A stretch of 64,000 nucleotides of DNA from Sphingomonas piscis (GCF_011300455.1 NZ_CP049869.1:1701501-1765500); one strand, 5' to 3'; positions 25,992-36,288 are shown, numbered from the stretch's first letter. A program made the numbers and translations. The notes: a model not told the origin generated them from the letters alone.

Positions 25992-27545
25992 TTACAGGAA
26001 GAAGTCTCCGGCTGCGACGTTCGCCGAGCCGAGATTGATCACGAAGTCGGCTACGCCGTTGCCGTCCACATCGCCGGCAACATAGTTGACGCCCGACGTG
26101 GTGTAGGTCCGCAACTGGCCGGCGGCGGTGAAGGCCGCGGAGCCGATGAACCCAAACGCATTGTCCCCGCCACCCGTAACGGCATCGATGGCCTTGAGGT
26201 CGATCTTGTCGACGCCCGCCGCGAAATCGGTGATCGTATCCGTGAAGCCGATCTGCTCGATCACGAAGCGGTCGGCGCCGCCCGCGCCCGTGTAGTTGTC
26301 GGCACCGGCACCGCCGAACAGCGAGTTGGCGACATCGTTACCGCGCAGGACGTCGTTACCGGCCCCCGTACGGCCATTCTCGACCGTGGTGTTATACGCA
26401 ATGCCGATATTGTCGCTGAGGAAGCCGGGGTTGGAACCCAGCACGCCGTCGTAAAGCGCGTTCCACTGGGCCTGCGTCAAATTGCCGAGGCCGACGGTGT
26501 CCAGTTCCGCCTCGACGCCGTAGTTGTACCCGGTGCTGAAGGCACCCGGACGCAGGTCGAGCGTGATCCGGCCGCCGGTGAAACCGCTCAGGTCCAGCAT
26601 GTCGGTTCCGCCGGCATCGTAGATGGTCAGGAACGGATTCTTGTTGATGGAGAAATCAAACACGGCGCGATCGGCGGTCGAGCCGAACCCGTAGACCGTA
26701 TTGCCGGTGCGGGTGGTGGTTTCGACACCATATAATTCCTGCGCCGCAGCGATGTCATGAACCATCGGCGTTTGCGGCGTCTGGTAATAACCGCCGGTCG
26801 CCCAGTTCACCGAACCGAATGCACCGCTGAAGCGGTGGCTGAAGTAGGACATGATCGAGAACTGATAGGTGTCCTGATAAAATTCGGCGTCGTTCGCATA
26901 GGTGATCGGGTCTGGCACACCGTCGCCATTCTTGTCGTCGCTGGCATTATAATCGCCGGTGTGGCTGAGACCGATCGCGTGACCGATCTCGTGCGTCAGG
27001 GCCGTCTGGCCGTAGCCGCCATAATATAGGTCGAAGTTATCCGGCTGCCCGGCGTTGACGTAGACGTCGCCTTCGATCTTGCCATACTTGCCCTGATAAT
27101 CGGGGATAAAGGCCGCAGCCTGGCCAGGTCCACCTTCGCCGGTGTTCATGAACAGGATGTCGGCGCCGCGACCGTTCGACTCCTTGAACTCCGCGTCGAG
27201 AACGTCGTCCCACAGCGCAATCGAGTCGCGCGCCGCGGCACGCTGTTCGGCGGTGAATGTCGAGAAATCGCCGACGAGGCCGGCCAGATAGGTTTCGTGC
27301 GGATTGTTGTACTGCCCGCCCGGTCCTTTCTCTAGAAAGCTGTAGGTGATCTTTCCGTCGCCACCGCCAACGTTCCAGGAGCCGCCGGTCCTCGTCAGAT
27401 TGTCCACCGCTCCATCCAGCGTGAGATATTGCTTGCCATTCGGTGCGACGCCCGTCTGGTCGGGCGCGATATAGCGAATGCCGCTGATCGAAGGATTCGA
27501 GCCGCTGACTGTCGTAGAATTCAGATCAAGAACAGTTCTTTGCAC
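25992..27545 (-). CDS. Serralysin-like M10 metalloprotease with RTX C-terminus
   Basis: The zinc site is TALTHEIGHAIGLSHTGDYN and the Met-turn is SIMSYF, the pair that defines metzincin serralysins. Downstream are a beta-roll with a few RTX repeats (GAGNDVLRGN, SLFGGAGADNYTG) and the C-terminal DTITDFAAGVDKIDL region. The protein ends in GDFFL, the hydrophobic tail read by type I secretion; there is no signal peptide. The open frame begins at a TTG (27656), but the GTG at 27545 with GGGAG six bases upstream is my preferred start (517 residues). It lies between cobS and cobT on the opposite strand. Confidence 0.87.
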   Translation of the reverse strand: MQRTVLDLNSTTVSGSNPSISGIRYIAPDQTGVAPNGKQYLTLDGAVDNLTRTGGSWNVGGGDGKITYSFLEKGPGGQYNNPHETYLAGLVGDFSTFTAEQRAAARDSIALWDDVLDAEFKESNGRGADILFMNTGEGGPGQAAAFIPDYQGKYGKIEGDVYVNAGQPDNFDLYYGGYGQTALTHEIGHAIGLSHTGDYNASDDKNGDGVPDPITYANDAEFYQDTYQFSIMSYFSHRFSGAFGSVNWATGGYYQTPQTPMVHDIAAAQELYGVETTTRTGNTVYGFGSTADRAVFDFSINKNPFLTIYDAGGTDMLDLSGFTGGRITLDLRPGAFSTGYNYGVEAELDTVGLGNLTQAQWNALYDGVLGSNPGFLSDNIGIAYNTTVENGRTGAGNDVLRGNDVANSLFGGAGADNYTGAGGADRFVIEQIGFTDTITDFAAGVDKIDLKAIDAVTGGGDNAFGFIGSAAFTAAGQLRTYTTSGVNYVAGDVDGNGVADFVINLGSANVAAGDFFL

Positions 27546-27576
27546 AATGGTCTCCCATGTCGTTGAACGCTGCCAT
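27526..27576 (-). CDS. Possible 16-codon leader frame overlapping the serralysin start
   Basis: An ATG at 27576 has the best ribosome site in the area (GGAGGGG with a 5-base spacer). Its frame stops after 16 codons (MAAFNDMGDHCAKNCS) inside the protease gene, in a different frame. It may be a translated leader coupled to the GTG at 27545, or the mark of an indel in the true start region. Confidence 0.3.
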   Translation of the reverse strand: MAAFNDMGDHCAKNCS

Positions 27577-27755
27577 CTGAGCCCCTCCGAAATCCCTGGC
27601 GATGCACCAACCGCAGCGAATGGCGAGAACCTGAAAAGGTTAAGGGAAACTGTCAACGTATATTAACCGATTGAGCTGATTTTGTTTTTCCTTGGATGAA
27701 GCGTGCATTCAGGACGGCGCTTCCAGAGACAATTCGGGACGTTTAGAGGGTCGTA

Positions 27756-29576
27756 GTGGCTGATCGCACCGAGAGATTCAGAGCAGCACTCGCCGGCGCA
27801 GCGAGGGCAATCGCGCGCGACCCTGAGATTGAAGTCGTCTTCTCCTCCGACTCCACACCCGCCATCGGCAAAGTTGCGCGGGTCACGTCGCCTGCATCGG
27901 CTGGCACCGACTTCAACCCGACCTTGGTCGCGGAGGCGCGTGGCGCGGCCGACGCCGTTGCGCTTCGGCTGAGGCACCACGACGCCGTGATCCACCAGTC
28001 GGGTGCGCCCGCAGACCGCGAGGCCCGGGCTGTATTCGACGCCTTGGAAACGGCGCGAGTCGAGGCGCTTGGCGCCCGGGCGATGGCTGGCGTGCGGGCC
28101 AATCTGGCCGAGTTGACCCGGGCGCGGGTTCGGGCCGACGCCATCGTGGGGGCCCGCTCAGCCGAGGAAGTCCCCTTGGCCACGGCGCTGGGCCTGCTCG
28201 CCCGGCAGCGTCTTAGTGGCGAGGCACCGCCGGACGCTGCCAAGGCGGCGCTGGACATGGTGGCGAACGATATCGAGCTTCGCGCCGGCGCTGAACTCGA
28301 TGCCTTGGCGCTCACCATCGACGATCAGGAGGCCTTCGCCAAGGTGGCGCGCCGGCTGCTTCAGGATCTCGATCTGGCGCCTGCCGAAGAACCGCAGGAG
28401 GAAGAGCCGGACGCGGAGGATGGCGACGACCAGGCCGACGAGGGCGGTGCAGAGGACAATTCGGAAGGTGACGATCAGGGGGAGGGCGGAGCCGAGCCGG
28501 AAATCCGTGGTCAGGAAGAGCAATCCGCGTCCGACAATGAGCAGGAGGCGCTTGAAACCGAACGAGGCGAGGATGATGCCGGTAGTGGCGATGATGCCGA
28601 GGACGGCGGGCTGACCGCGCCTGCACCACGCAATTGGGACTTGTTGCCGCCGACCGATTACCGTGCCTTCACGACGAACTTCGATGAGATGGTCGAAGCC
28701 AAGGATCTCTGCGACGCCGTCGAGCTTGGCCGGTTGCGCGCCTATTTGGACCAGCAGATGGCCAGCCTTCAAACGGTGGTCATGCGGCTCGCCAACCGAC
28801 TCCAGCGGCGGCTTCTTGCACAGCAGGCCCGCAGCTGGGACTTCGACCAGGAGGAAGGGCTGCTCGACTCGGGCCGCCTGGCACGGGTCGTAGTCAGTCC
28901 CGGCCAGTCACTCAGCTACAAGGTCGAGCGGGATACCGAATTCCGCGACACGATCGTCAGCATCCTGATCGACAATAGCGGGTCTATGCGGGGCCGGCCG
29001 ATCGCGACGGCGGCCATCTGCGCCGACATATTAGCGCGCACGATGGAGCGCTGCGGCGTTGCGACCGAAGTGCTGGGCTTCACGACCCGTGCGTGGAAGG
29101 GCGGACAGAGCCGGGAAGCCTGGCTGGCCGAAGGACGCCCCGCGCAGCCCGGGCGCCTGAACGACCTTCGGCATGTCGTCTACAAGCGGGCCGACGAGCC
29201 ATACCGGCATTCGCGCCGCAACCTTGGGCTGATGATGCGTGAGGGATTGCTGAAAGAGAATATCGACGGGGAAGCCTTGCTCTGGGCCCACAATCGCCTG
29301 CTTGCACGGCCCGAGGAACGGCGAATCCTCATGGTGATCTCCGACGGTGCGCCGGTGGACGATTCCACGGCGTCCGCGAACGGCGGCACCTACCTGGAGC
29401 GGCATCTTCGGCAGGTGATCGAATGGATCGAGCGGCGGTCGACGGTGGAACTGCTGGCGATCGGCATCGGCCACGACGTCACCCGCTACTACAATCGGGC
29501 GGTCACCATCATGGATGCCGACCAGCTCGCCGGGGCCATGGTCGAGCAACTGGCCCAGCTGTTCGACCATCAATGA
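27756..29576 (+). CDS. cobT: Cobaltochelatase-type CobT with von Willebrand factor A domain
   Basis: A 606-residue protein in three parts: an N-terminal helical region, a highly acidic stretch (about residues 205-290, runs of Glu/Asp), and a C-terminal VWA domain with the metal-site motif [12 protein letters not shown]. This is the layout of CobT, which with CobS forms the ATPase ring of aerobic cobaltochelatase. The GTG start at 27756 has AGAGGG just upstream. A strong hairpin follows the stop. Confidence 0.9.
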   Translation: MADRTERFRAALAGAARAIARDPEIEVVFSSDSTPAIGKVARVTSPASAGTDFNPTLVAEARGAADAVALRLRHHDAVIHQSGAPADREARAVFDALETARVEALGARAMAGVRANLAELTRARVRADAIVGARSAEEVPLATALGLLARQRLSGEAPPDAAKAALDMVANDIELRAGAELDALALTIDDQEAFAKVARRLLQDLDLAPAEEPQEEEPDAEDGDDQADEGGAEDNSEGDDQGEGGAEPEIRGQEEQSASDNEQEALETERGEDDAGSGDDAEDGGLTAPAPRNWDLLPPTDYRAFTTNFDEMVEAKDLCDAVELGRLRAYLDQQMASLQTVVMRLANRLQRRLLAQQARSWDFDQEEGLLDSGRLARVVVSPGQSLSYKVERDTEFRDTIVSILIDNSGSMRGRPIATAAICADILARTMERCGVATEVLGFTTRAWKGGQSREAWLAEGRPAQPGRLNDLRHVVYKRADEPYRHSRRNLGLMMREGLLKENIDGEALLWAHNRLLARPEERRILMVISDGAPVDDSTASANGGTYLERHLRQVIEWIERRSTVELLAIGIGHDVTRYYNRAVTIMDADQLAGAMVEQLAQLFDHQ

Positions 29577-29590
29577 ACCGGGAAGAAAAT

Positions 29591-29620
29591 GGGCCTGGCA
29601 CAGTTGCCCGTGCCAGGCCC
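29591..29620 (+). terminator. Perfect 11-bp hairpin after cobT
   Basis: GGGCCTGGCAC (29591-29601) pairs perfectly with GTGCCAGGCCC (29610-29620) around an 8-base loop, 14 bases after the cobT stop. There is no T-run after it, so it is either a weak intrinsic terminator or an RNA-stabilising stem. Confidence 0.6.
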
Positions 29621-29649
29621 CCCTCGAAACGCGACGCGAGGGAACCAGT

Positions 29650-30669
29650 ATGACGGGGAAAAAGGGGAAAACCCCGTCGAATGAAGGGCTTATGCCTCAC
29701 TCGGCTACAATGGTCCCTGAACGGCGATTGCAGCTTCCATTCACATTTCCCGAGTTGTTTCAGCTACTTGCCTTTGTTCTGCTGTTTGTCGGAGGTTGGC
29801 AGTATCTATCGCGGCGGCCGAACCTGGTCCTGCTTCCGCCGGCGCTCGCGGAGGTTCACTTCAGGTCTGCCTCGATGCCGCTCGTGTCCTCCGCGCGGCT
29901 TCGACTTTGGGGTGCTTGGGTGTTGTCCAGCAAGGATCCGCGGTTCGGCGGCTTCTCGGGCCTTGCGTTGGACCGTGGCCGGCTGCTTGCCCTGACCGAC
30001 CAGGGAAGCGTCGCCTGGCTCCCGTGGCCGGACTCCGCGGACAAGAGGATGCTGATCCGGCAGTTGCCCGATGGGCCGTACAGCCGGGAATATACCTGGT
30101 ACCGGGACACGGAAGCGCTGTCGCGCGACCCGCAGGGGCGCGGGTGGTGGGTCAGTTTCGAAAAGGCGAACGAGCTGTGGCTCTATGACCTGGCGCTGAG
30201 GCGCGCCTTGAAGCGGGTTCGGCTCGGGTTGTATCGGTGGCCCACCAACCTCGGGATCGAGGGGCTGGTTGCTCGCCCTGGCCCGGAACTGCTGATGTTC
30301 CCTGAGGCCGAACCGCGCATGTTTGCAATGCGGCGTGGTCGTGGCGTCGCTCAGGGGCTGGCGGGTGGTCAGCTGAAAGTTTCCGAAGCCGCCATGTTGC
30401 CCGGCGGAAAAGTCATCGCGCTTGAGCGCGATCTAAGCCTCGGCTTTTCCAACCGGCTGGTGTGGCTTCAGGAAAGTCCGCACGGGTGGCGCGTTGTCCG
30501 CCGGCTTCAACTCCCGGCGGGATTGCTCGACAATCTGGAGGGAATGACAGTGCAGCCACTGCCCAACGGGTCAAACCGGCTATGGATGATCAGCGACGAC
30601 AATTTCCAGCGCCCATTGAGAACGCTACTGATTGCCGTGGACCTGCCGCCAGAGCGGCAAGGTGCTTAG
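29650..30669 (+). CDS. Esterase-like activity of phytase family protein, membrane-anchored
   Basis: A protein of 339 residues with one N-terminal hydrophobic segment ([15 protein letters not shown], about residues 36-50), then a beta-propeller-like region. [40 protein letters not shown], and [20 protein letters not shown] with SDDNFQ match the phytase-like/esterase-like family. The usual location is periplasmic. ATG 29650 is my start; 29692 and 29710 are alternatives. The stop overlaps the convergent rpmB gene by four bases. The enzyme activity is not established for the family as a whole. Confidence 0.78.
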   Translation: MTGKKGKTPSNEGLMPHSATMVPERRLQLPFTFPELFQLLAFVLLFVGGWQYLSRRPNLVLLPPALAEVHFRSASMPLVSSARLRLWGAWVLSSKDPRFGGFSGLALDRGRLLALTDQGSVAWLPWPDSADKRMLIRQLPDGPYSREYTWYRDTEALSRDPQGRGWWVSFEKANELWLYDLALRRALKRVRLGLYRWPTNLGIEGLVARPGPELLMFPEAEPRMFAMRRGRGVAQGLAGGQLKVSEAAMLPGGKVIALERDLSLGFSNRLVWLQESPHGWRVVRRLQLPAGLLDNLEGMTVQPLPNGSNRLWMISDDNFQRPLRTLLIAVDLPPERQGA

Positions 30670-30956
30670 GCTGCGGCCTGCTGCTTCTTGACAAGGTCGC
30701 GCTTCAGCTTGCGCACGCGGGTGCTAAGCTTTTCGTCGCTGGTCTTCAGGAGCCAATTGTCGAGCCCGCCGACATGTTCGACCGAGCGAAGCCCGTGAGT
30801 CGAAACGCGCAGCTTGACGCTCTGGCCGAGGCCGTCGGAGATCAGCGTCACATTCTGCAGGTTCGGCAGAAAGGTCCGCTTGGTCTTGTTGTTGGCGTGG
30901 GAAACATTGTTGCCCACCTGCCGGCCCTTGCCGGTCAGCTCGCAAACGCGCGACAT
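30666..30956 (-). CDS. rpmB: 50S ribosomal protein L28
   Basis: A 96-residue L28: [35 protein letters not shown] and the basic, helical C-terminus typical of alphaproteobacterial L28. It is a large-subunit protein important for late subunit assembly. Single-gene unit on the minus strand, converging on the phytase-like gene. Confidence 0.96.
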   Translation of the reverse strand: MSRVCELTGKGRQVGNNVSHANNKTKRTFLPNLQNVTLISDGLGQSVKLRVSTHGLRSVEHVGGLDNWLLKTSDEKLSTRVRKLKRDLVKKQQAAA

Positions 30957-31117
30957 GGTTTCATCCTGATGTTAAGCGAGCACCGTGAAAGCGCCCGGAA
31001 AGCGCCGCCCGTTAGCGTGCGAGCCGGCGTTCGTCAACTTGTTCGGACGTTTCGGAAACCTGAAGCGGCATACGCGTTAACATGGATGAAGACCCTAATT
31101 CGTGACCGGGAGCCGCA

Positions 31118-31390
31118 ATGCGCACCATCCTGCTGATTCTCATTGTTGGCGTCCTTGCCCTGATCGGCGCCGTCGCGACGGGCTTCGTCAGTCTGAACCA
31201 AACCAAGCCGGCGCAGGCGCCAACGGTGGCGGCAACCGGTGACGGCGTCACGGCGAAGGGTGGCCAGGCACCCGCGTTTGATGTTCAGACCGGCTCGGTC
31301 AAGGTCGGCGTGGAAGAAAAACAGGTGAAGGTGCCGACATTGAAGGTCGAGCCTGCCGAACCCGCCCAGCCTGCCGTCAACGCCCAGTAA
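31118..31390 (+). CDS. Small membrane-anchored hypothetical protein
   Basis: A 90-residue protein with an N-terminal transmembrane segment (TILLILIVGVLALIGAVATG) followed by a Pro/Ala/Val/Lys-rich periplasmic tail with no clear fold. It is co-directional with tadA, 35 bases upstream of it. I do not recognise a family. Confidence 0.6.
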   Translation: MRTILLILIVGVLALIGAVATGFVSLNQTKPAQAPTVAATGDGVTAKGGQAPAFDVQTGSVKVGVEEKQVKVPTLKVEPAEPAQPAVNAQ

Positions 31391-31425
31391 GCTGACTCCG
31401 CGCCTCACCTGCGGTAGCAGTGGGC

Positions 31426-31878
31426 ATGGCATTTCCACTGCCCTCTCCGATGCGCCGTGCGCTGGACCTTGCTCGCGAGGCAGGGGAGGCGGGTGAGGTC
31501 CCGGTTGGAGCGGTGATCACCCGCGGAGACGTGGTGGTTGCGGAAGCCCGTAACGCGATGCGTGGCTCATGCGATCCGACGGCACATGCCGAGATGGTTG
31601 CGATCCGCGCGGCAGGGACGGCGCTTGGCACCTCGCGACTGGACGATTGCACCATCTGGGTCTCGCTGGAACCATGCGCAATGTGCGCCGCCGCCCTCTC
31701 GGTCGCTCGTCTGCAGGCGCTTCGCTTCGCGGCGGAAGACCCCAAGGGGGGCGGTGTGGTGCACGGCCCGCGCATCTTTGCGCAACCGACCTGTCACCAC
31801 CGCCCGGAGGTGATCGGCGGCCTGGGCGAAGAAGAGTCGAGCGCGCTCCTACGGAGCTTCTTCGAGAGCCGTCGTTAG
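31426..31878 (+). CDS. tadA: tRNA-specific adenosine deaminase
   Basis: A 150-residue deaminase with the zinc motif HAEMVAIR and the two cysteines of LEPCAMCAAAL. TadA converts A34 to inosine in tRNA-Arg(ACG), which is essential in most bacteria. VPVGAVITRGDVVVAEARN and the closing RRPEVIGGL-type region also fit. I choose ATG 31426; an in-frame GTG two codons upstream is possible. Confidence 0.93.
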   Translation: MAFPLPSPMRRALDLAREAGEAGEVPVGAVITRGDVVVAEARNAMRGSCDPTAHAEMVAIRAAGTALGTSRLDDCTIWVSLEPCAMCAAALSVARLQALRFAAEDPKGGGVVHGPRIFAQPTCHHRPEVIGGLGEEESSALLRSFFESRR

Positions 31879-31923
31879 CGCCTTGTGAATCTAACTACCC
31901 ACAGTTTAATAGATCAGGCGCCT

Positions 31924-33276
31924 ATGGCCGAACCGCTCCTTCCTTTTCCCTGGACAGCACTTCTCCTGGTTATTGCCCTCGCCGGCGTGAACGGCGTGCT
32001 GTCGATGAGCGAACTGGCGATCGTTTCCGCGCGTGACGCGCGGCTGAAGGCGATGGTCAAAAACGGCAAAAGAAGCGCGCAGGTCGCGCTTAACCTGGCC
32101 GCGGAACCAGGCCGCTTTCTTTCCACCGTTCAGATCGGAATAACCCTGATCGGCGTCCTGAATGGCGTGTTTTCCGGTGCCAAGCTTGGCAACCCGGTCG
32201 CACAACGGCTCGTGTTGGCCGGTCTGGACACCGACACCGCCGAGACCTTGGGGATTGGCTTGGTCGTTCTGTTCACCACCTACATTTCGCTTGTGATCGG
32301 CGAATTGGTCCCGAAACAATTCGCGCTTCGCTCGCCCGAAGTGATCGCAGTTCTCGTTGCCCGGCCCATGCTTTGGCTGTCCAAGGCCACCGCGCCCTTC
32401 GTATGGCTGCTCGACCGGAGCAGCTCCCTGATCTTCCGGGTGCTCGGCCTCAACCGTGAGGCGGAGAATGCCGTCACTGCCGAGGAACTCCACTTGGTAG
32501 TGGCCGAGGCGCAGACCGCCGGCGTGCTGGAAGAAAGTGAGCGGGCGATCATCTCAGGCATCGTTCGGCTTGCCGACCGGCCGGTGCGCGAGGTGATGAC
32601 GCCGCGGACCGATGTCGACTGGATCGATGTGTCGCTGAACGAGGAAGGAATTCGCGCCGCACTCGCGCAAACACCGCACAGCCGAATTCCGGTGGTGGAT
32701 GGATCGGTCGAGAACATCGTCGGCGTGATCCAGACCCGCGACTTGTTGGACGCAGTGCTGGAAGGGCGCCCGCTCGACCTTCGCGCCCTGTCGCGCGATG
32801 CGCCCGTGATCCCCGACCTCATGGACGCCATGGACGCCTTGGCGGTGCTTCGTCAGGCCGACGTTCCGCTAGCGCTCGTTCATGACGAATATGGCCACTT
32901 CGACGGGATTGTGACGCCCGGAAGCATCCTCGCCGCGCTCGCAGGTGCCTTCGCCCACGACGTCGACGACGAGACTGATCCGCCGTTGGTGGAACGCGAG
33001 GATGGTAGCTGGCTGGTCTCCGGGGCATCGAGCGCCGACCTGCTCGTTGATAGGCTGGGAATGCAGATGCCCGACGACCGGGACTTCTCGACCGTTGCCG
33101 GCTTTGCCCTCTCGGTGCTGAAGCGAATTCCTACGGTCGGGGAACGTTTCGATCATGAAGGGTGGCAGTTCGAGGTCGTCGATATGGACGGGCGCAAGAT
33201 CGACAAAGTGATTGCGCAGCCGCCACGGAGCGGCCGTCGGGATAAAGGGGCCGTCACGGCCGGCATCGAGAGCTGA
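31924..33276 (+). CDS. CNNM/CorC-type transporter (hemolysin family)
   Basis: The N-terminal ~190 residues form a DUF21 membrane domain (NGVLSMSELAIVSARDARLK, then FLSTVQIGITLIGVL and VIGELVPKQFAL). Next come two CBS domains (VMTPRTDVDWIDV; IPVVDGSVENIVGVIQTRDLL) and a CorC/HlyC domain (STVAGFALSVLKRIPTVGE). Family members export Mg2+ or Co2+ and confer metal tolerance; the hemolysin label is historical. I start at ATG 31924 (450 residues). Its TGA abuts the TGA of the convergent signalling gene. Confidence 0.9.
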   Translation: MAEPLLPFPWTALLLVIALAGVNGVLSMSELAIVSARDARLKAMVKNGKRSAQVALNLAAEPGRFLSTVQIGITLIGVLNGVFSGAKLGNPVAQRLVLAGLDTDTAETLGIGLVVLFTTYISLVIGELVPKQFALRSPEVIAVLVARPMLWLSKATAPFVWLLDRSSSLIFRVLGLNREAENAVTAEELHLVVAEAQTAGVLEESERAIISGIVRLADRPVREVMTPRTDVDWIDVSLNEEGIRAALAQTPHSRIPVVDGSVENIVGVIQTRDLLDAVLEGRPLDLRALSRDAPVIPDLMDAMDALAVLRQADVPLALVHDEYGHFDGIVTPGSILAALAGAFAHDVDDETDPPLVEREDGSWLVSGASSADLLVDRLGMQMPDDRDFSTVAGFALSVLKRIPTVGERFDHEGWQFEVVDMDGRKIDKVIAQPPRSGRRDKGAVTAGIES

Positions 33277-36132
33277 TCAGGCAGCCGCCGCACGCTCCTT
33301 CAGCATCTCGGCCAACTCGGCTTCCTCGATCGCACTGCTGAACAGATGACCCTGGGCAAACCGGCAGCCCATCACTTTTAGCAGCTCCAACTGAACCGGC
33401 GTCTCCACGCCCTCGGCGACCACGTCGATGGAGATGCTTCGGGCGAGATTGACCACCGCAGCGACAATGGCGGCAATCTCCTCGTCCTCGCTCATCCGCT
33501 GAACGAAGCTCATGTCGATCTTCACCTGGTCGACGGGAAAGTCGCGCAGGTGCGACAAGGAGGAGTAACCAGTCCCGAAGTCATCGAGCGAAATGGTAAC
33601 ACCGGCTGCCTTCAATTGGGCGAGAGCCCTCGCAACATATTCGGGGCCATGATCGAGAAGGGCGTGTTCCGTCACCTCGACATCGATCAGGTGCGGCGGA
33701 ACTCGTTGTTCTTCAAGCACTGCAAGCAATCGTTCCGCATAGTCGTTGCGCAGAAATTCCGCGGGAGCGGCGTTGATCGACACCCGCCCGAATTGAAGTC
33801 CACGATCCATCCAAGAGCGCACGTCCTGCGCGCAGCGGCGCTGCATCAGCTCACCTATCTTGGTCGCAAGTTCGTAATCCTTGAAGGCTTCCTGGACGGT
33901 CGAGGGAAGCTGAAGCCCCTTGGCCGGGTCGCGCCAGCGTAACAGCGCTTCGAAGCCGACCAGCTTACCGCTGCTCACCTCGATCTTGGGCTGGTAGACG
34001 GGAACGACGTTTTGCTCACTGATGGCGCTGCGAGCGCGCCCGAGTTGCGACGCCGCCCTCTCCACACCCGCGAGCATGTAGCGATCGAACATCATGGTTC
34101 CGCCGCGTCCCGATCCTTTGAGCGCGTAAAGCGCTGTATCCGCGCTTTTGAACAGGTCGTTGGCGCTGTCGGCGTCTTGAGGGAATAGAGCGCCGCCAAT
34201 GCTGGCCCCAGTGCTCAACGCGCGGCCGGCAATCGGCACCGGCGCCTGCAATGCCGCGAACATCTTGTGACCAAGCGCGAGCGCATCTTCGCCCGACCGG
34301 ATGTTTTCAAGAATCACCGCAAACTCATCGCCGCCGACGCGTGCGACGAAGTCGCTGTCGCGGAGCGCGGCCTTGAGGCGGGTCGCGACGGTTTCCAGCA
34401 CCTCGTCGCCAGCCGCATGACCTAGACTGTCATTGACATGCTTGAAGTGGTCGAGGTCGATCAGCATCAGCCCGAGCGCTTCGCCCGTGATCATCGCCCG
34501 CAGCGTCGCTGCCTGCAGCCTGGCCTGGAAGGCCCGCCGATTGGGAAGTGAGGTCAGGGCGTCATGCTCGCTCGCCCACTTCAATTGTTCCGATTTCTCC
34601 CGGTCGCTGGTGACGTCGCGGCAGATGGCGAGCAGCCCTTTCACCGTGCCATCCTCGTCGAGCATCGGCGTCAGAACGACGTCCCACCAGCGCGGCGAGC
34701 CCTTGGCGGTCGGGCAAAATGACCGAAAGCGGACGGTGTCGCCCTCGCGCGCCCGGGCGAGCGCACCATTGATCATCGTCTTTGACTTGCGCTGCCAGAA
34801 CTCCGTCCAGTGCTTGCCTCGAATATCGTCGAGCGAATCGATCTCGGCCGCTTTGAGCCCTGGCGCATTGGTATATTCAATCAGGCCCTCGGCACTGAGG
34901 ATGCAGATGCAATCGGCGCTGGCTTCCAGGATGCCGCGATGGAGCAACTCGCTGCTCTTTAGCGCTTGTGTGGCTTCCACCCTTTCATTGACGTCGGTGC
35001 ACGACCCGTACCAGCGGCGAACGGCACCCGTATCGTCCAGCTCGGGACGGGCACGCACCGAGGTCCAGCGAAAGGTCTCATCCGGCAGCCTCGCCCGGAA
35101 CTCCGCCTCGAACGGCTGACCTGTGAGTGTTGCTTCCTGCCAGGCGCTGATTGTTGGACGGCGATCGTCGGGGTGGACGTGCCGGAGCCATCCGCGTCCC
35201 AGCAGCGAGCGAGGATCGCCGCCATAAAGTTCGGACCATTGGCGACTCACATAATCGGGGCGACCGCCGGGGCCGACGGACCAGATGATCTCCGGAACAT
35301 TGTTCAAGGTGTTGATCGCCAAGCGCCGCTTCAGCCGCGCTTCCATTTCCTGTCGTCGCAGCAGCCAGAACAGAGCAATCATCATCCAGCAAGTCGCGAT
35401 CATTCCGAAGAAGGCTTCGGTGCTGATGATCTGGCGGTCGAACGTGATGCTTTTGATGCGAATATGATGCTGACCCGCTCGGCTGTCGTTGCTGGTGACG
35501 AACTCCAGCGCGACGATATTCCCGAACTCGGGACGGAGCTGGTCGGACGGGAGCTTGGCCTTCTCCTTCCACCATTCGGCGACAACGAAGTCGGTAAGCT
35601 CGACATGAGCCGTCTGACGGCCAGCCCGCACCGCCACGGTCGACTGGCTGATCATCTCGCCCACCCTCGCGAGAAGGTCTGGACGGCCGTTCGGCCGATT
35701 TTTCAAAATGATGCGGAGGAACTCGGCGCGACCCTGATATTCCAGGTCGATGTTCATGGTGCCAAAACCGGACAGGTCGATTCCCTGACCCTTGTGCGCA
35801 GTATCGAACAACAGTCCGAAACCGCAGAACGGGTAGGCGTAGGCGCCCGGCAGGGAGCAAGCCCACCCAAGCCCCTCTTGAGGCACGATCTTCGAATGGC
35901 CGCCGCGCAGGGCGTCGTTGTAGGCGTAAGGGTAGAAGAGAGTGCCCGAGTCCTTCGGACCGATGGCAACGGTCTGGGTGGTGAGCTGATCGCGGCAGCT
36001 GACGGCGGTAACCGTCATTATGAGGCCCAGGACTACCAGCCATTCGAGCGCGTGGGCGCGCATCCGCTGGATTGCCTTGCGAGCAGAGACGAGAACTCGT
36101 GGGTAATGCGGGCCGAAGCGGGCGCGTGTCAT
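33277..36132 (-). CDS. Membrane-bound PAS-GGDEF-EAL cyclic-di-GMP protein with periplasmic sensor
   Basis: Order of parts: a transmembrane segment near the N-terminus (WLVVLGLIMTVTAV), about 180 periplasmic residues resembling a galactose-binding/CIA30-like fold (GIDLSGFGTMNIDLEYQGRA), a second transmembrane segment, two PAS domains, GGDEF, then EAL. The cyclase site is GGDEF intact, with an inhibitory RxxD (RDSD) five residues before it. The phosphodiesterase has EALLRW and DDFGTGYSSLSHL. Both activities look possible. I start at ATG 36132 (about 951 residues). It probably tunes c-di-GMP to a periplasmic ligand, likely sugar-like by fold. Confidence 0.9.
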   Translation of the reverse strand: MTRARFGPHYPRVLVSARKAIQRMRAHALEWLVVLGLIMTVTAVSCRDQLTTQTVAIGPKDSGTLFYPYAYNDALRGGHSKIVPQEGLGWACSLPGAYAYPFCGFGLLFDTAHKGQGIDLSGFGTMNIDLEYQGRAEFLRIILKNRPNGRPDLLARVGEMISQSTVAVRAGRQTAHVELTDFVVAEWWKEKAKLPSDQLRPEFGNIVALEFVTSNDSRAGQHHIRIKSITFDRQIISTEAFFGMIATCWMMIALFWLLRRQEMEARLKRRLAINTLNNVPEIIWSVGPGGRPDYVSRQWSELYGGDPRSLLGRGWLRHVHPDDRRPTISAWQEATLTGQPFEAEFRARLPDETFRWTSVRARPELDDTGAVRRWYGSCTDVNERVEATQALKSSELLHRGILEASADCICILSAEGLIEYTNAPGLKAAEIDSLDDIRGKHWTEFWQRKSKTMINGALARAREGDTVRFRSFCPTAKGSPRWWDVVLTPMLDEDGTVKGLLAICRDVTSDREKSEQLKWASEHDALTSLPNRRAFQARLQAATLRAMITGEALGLMLIDLDHFKHVNDSLGHAAGDEVLETVATRLKAALRDSDFVARVGGDEFAVILENIRSGEDALALGHKMFAALQAPVPIAGRALSTGASIGGALFPQDADSANDLFKSADTALYALKGSGRGGTMMFDRYMLAGVERAASQLGRARSAISEQNVVPVYQPKIEVSSGKLVGFEALLRWRDPAKGLQLPSTVQEAFKDYELATKIGELMQRRCAQDVRSWMDRGLQFGRVSINAAPAEFLRNDYAERLLAVLEEQRVPPHLIDVEVTEHALLDHGPEYVARALAQLKAAGVTISLDDFGTGYSSLSHLRDFPVDQVKIDMSFVQRMSEDEEIAAIVAAVVNLARSISIDVVAEGVETPVQLELLKVMGCRFAQGHLFSSAIEEAELAEMLKERAAAA

Positions 36133-36288
36133 GGGTTCAGCCGCAACCTGCGGCTGATGATTTTCCCCCGGACGCCCAGTGTGACTCCTTCCATCGACCT
36201 CAATCTCAACGCTTGCCGCCCCCACAGCCGCGATGAGATTGGGTTATTTGGCGCGAGTTAATGCTTTGTTACCGCGCCTCATGAAAAG

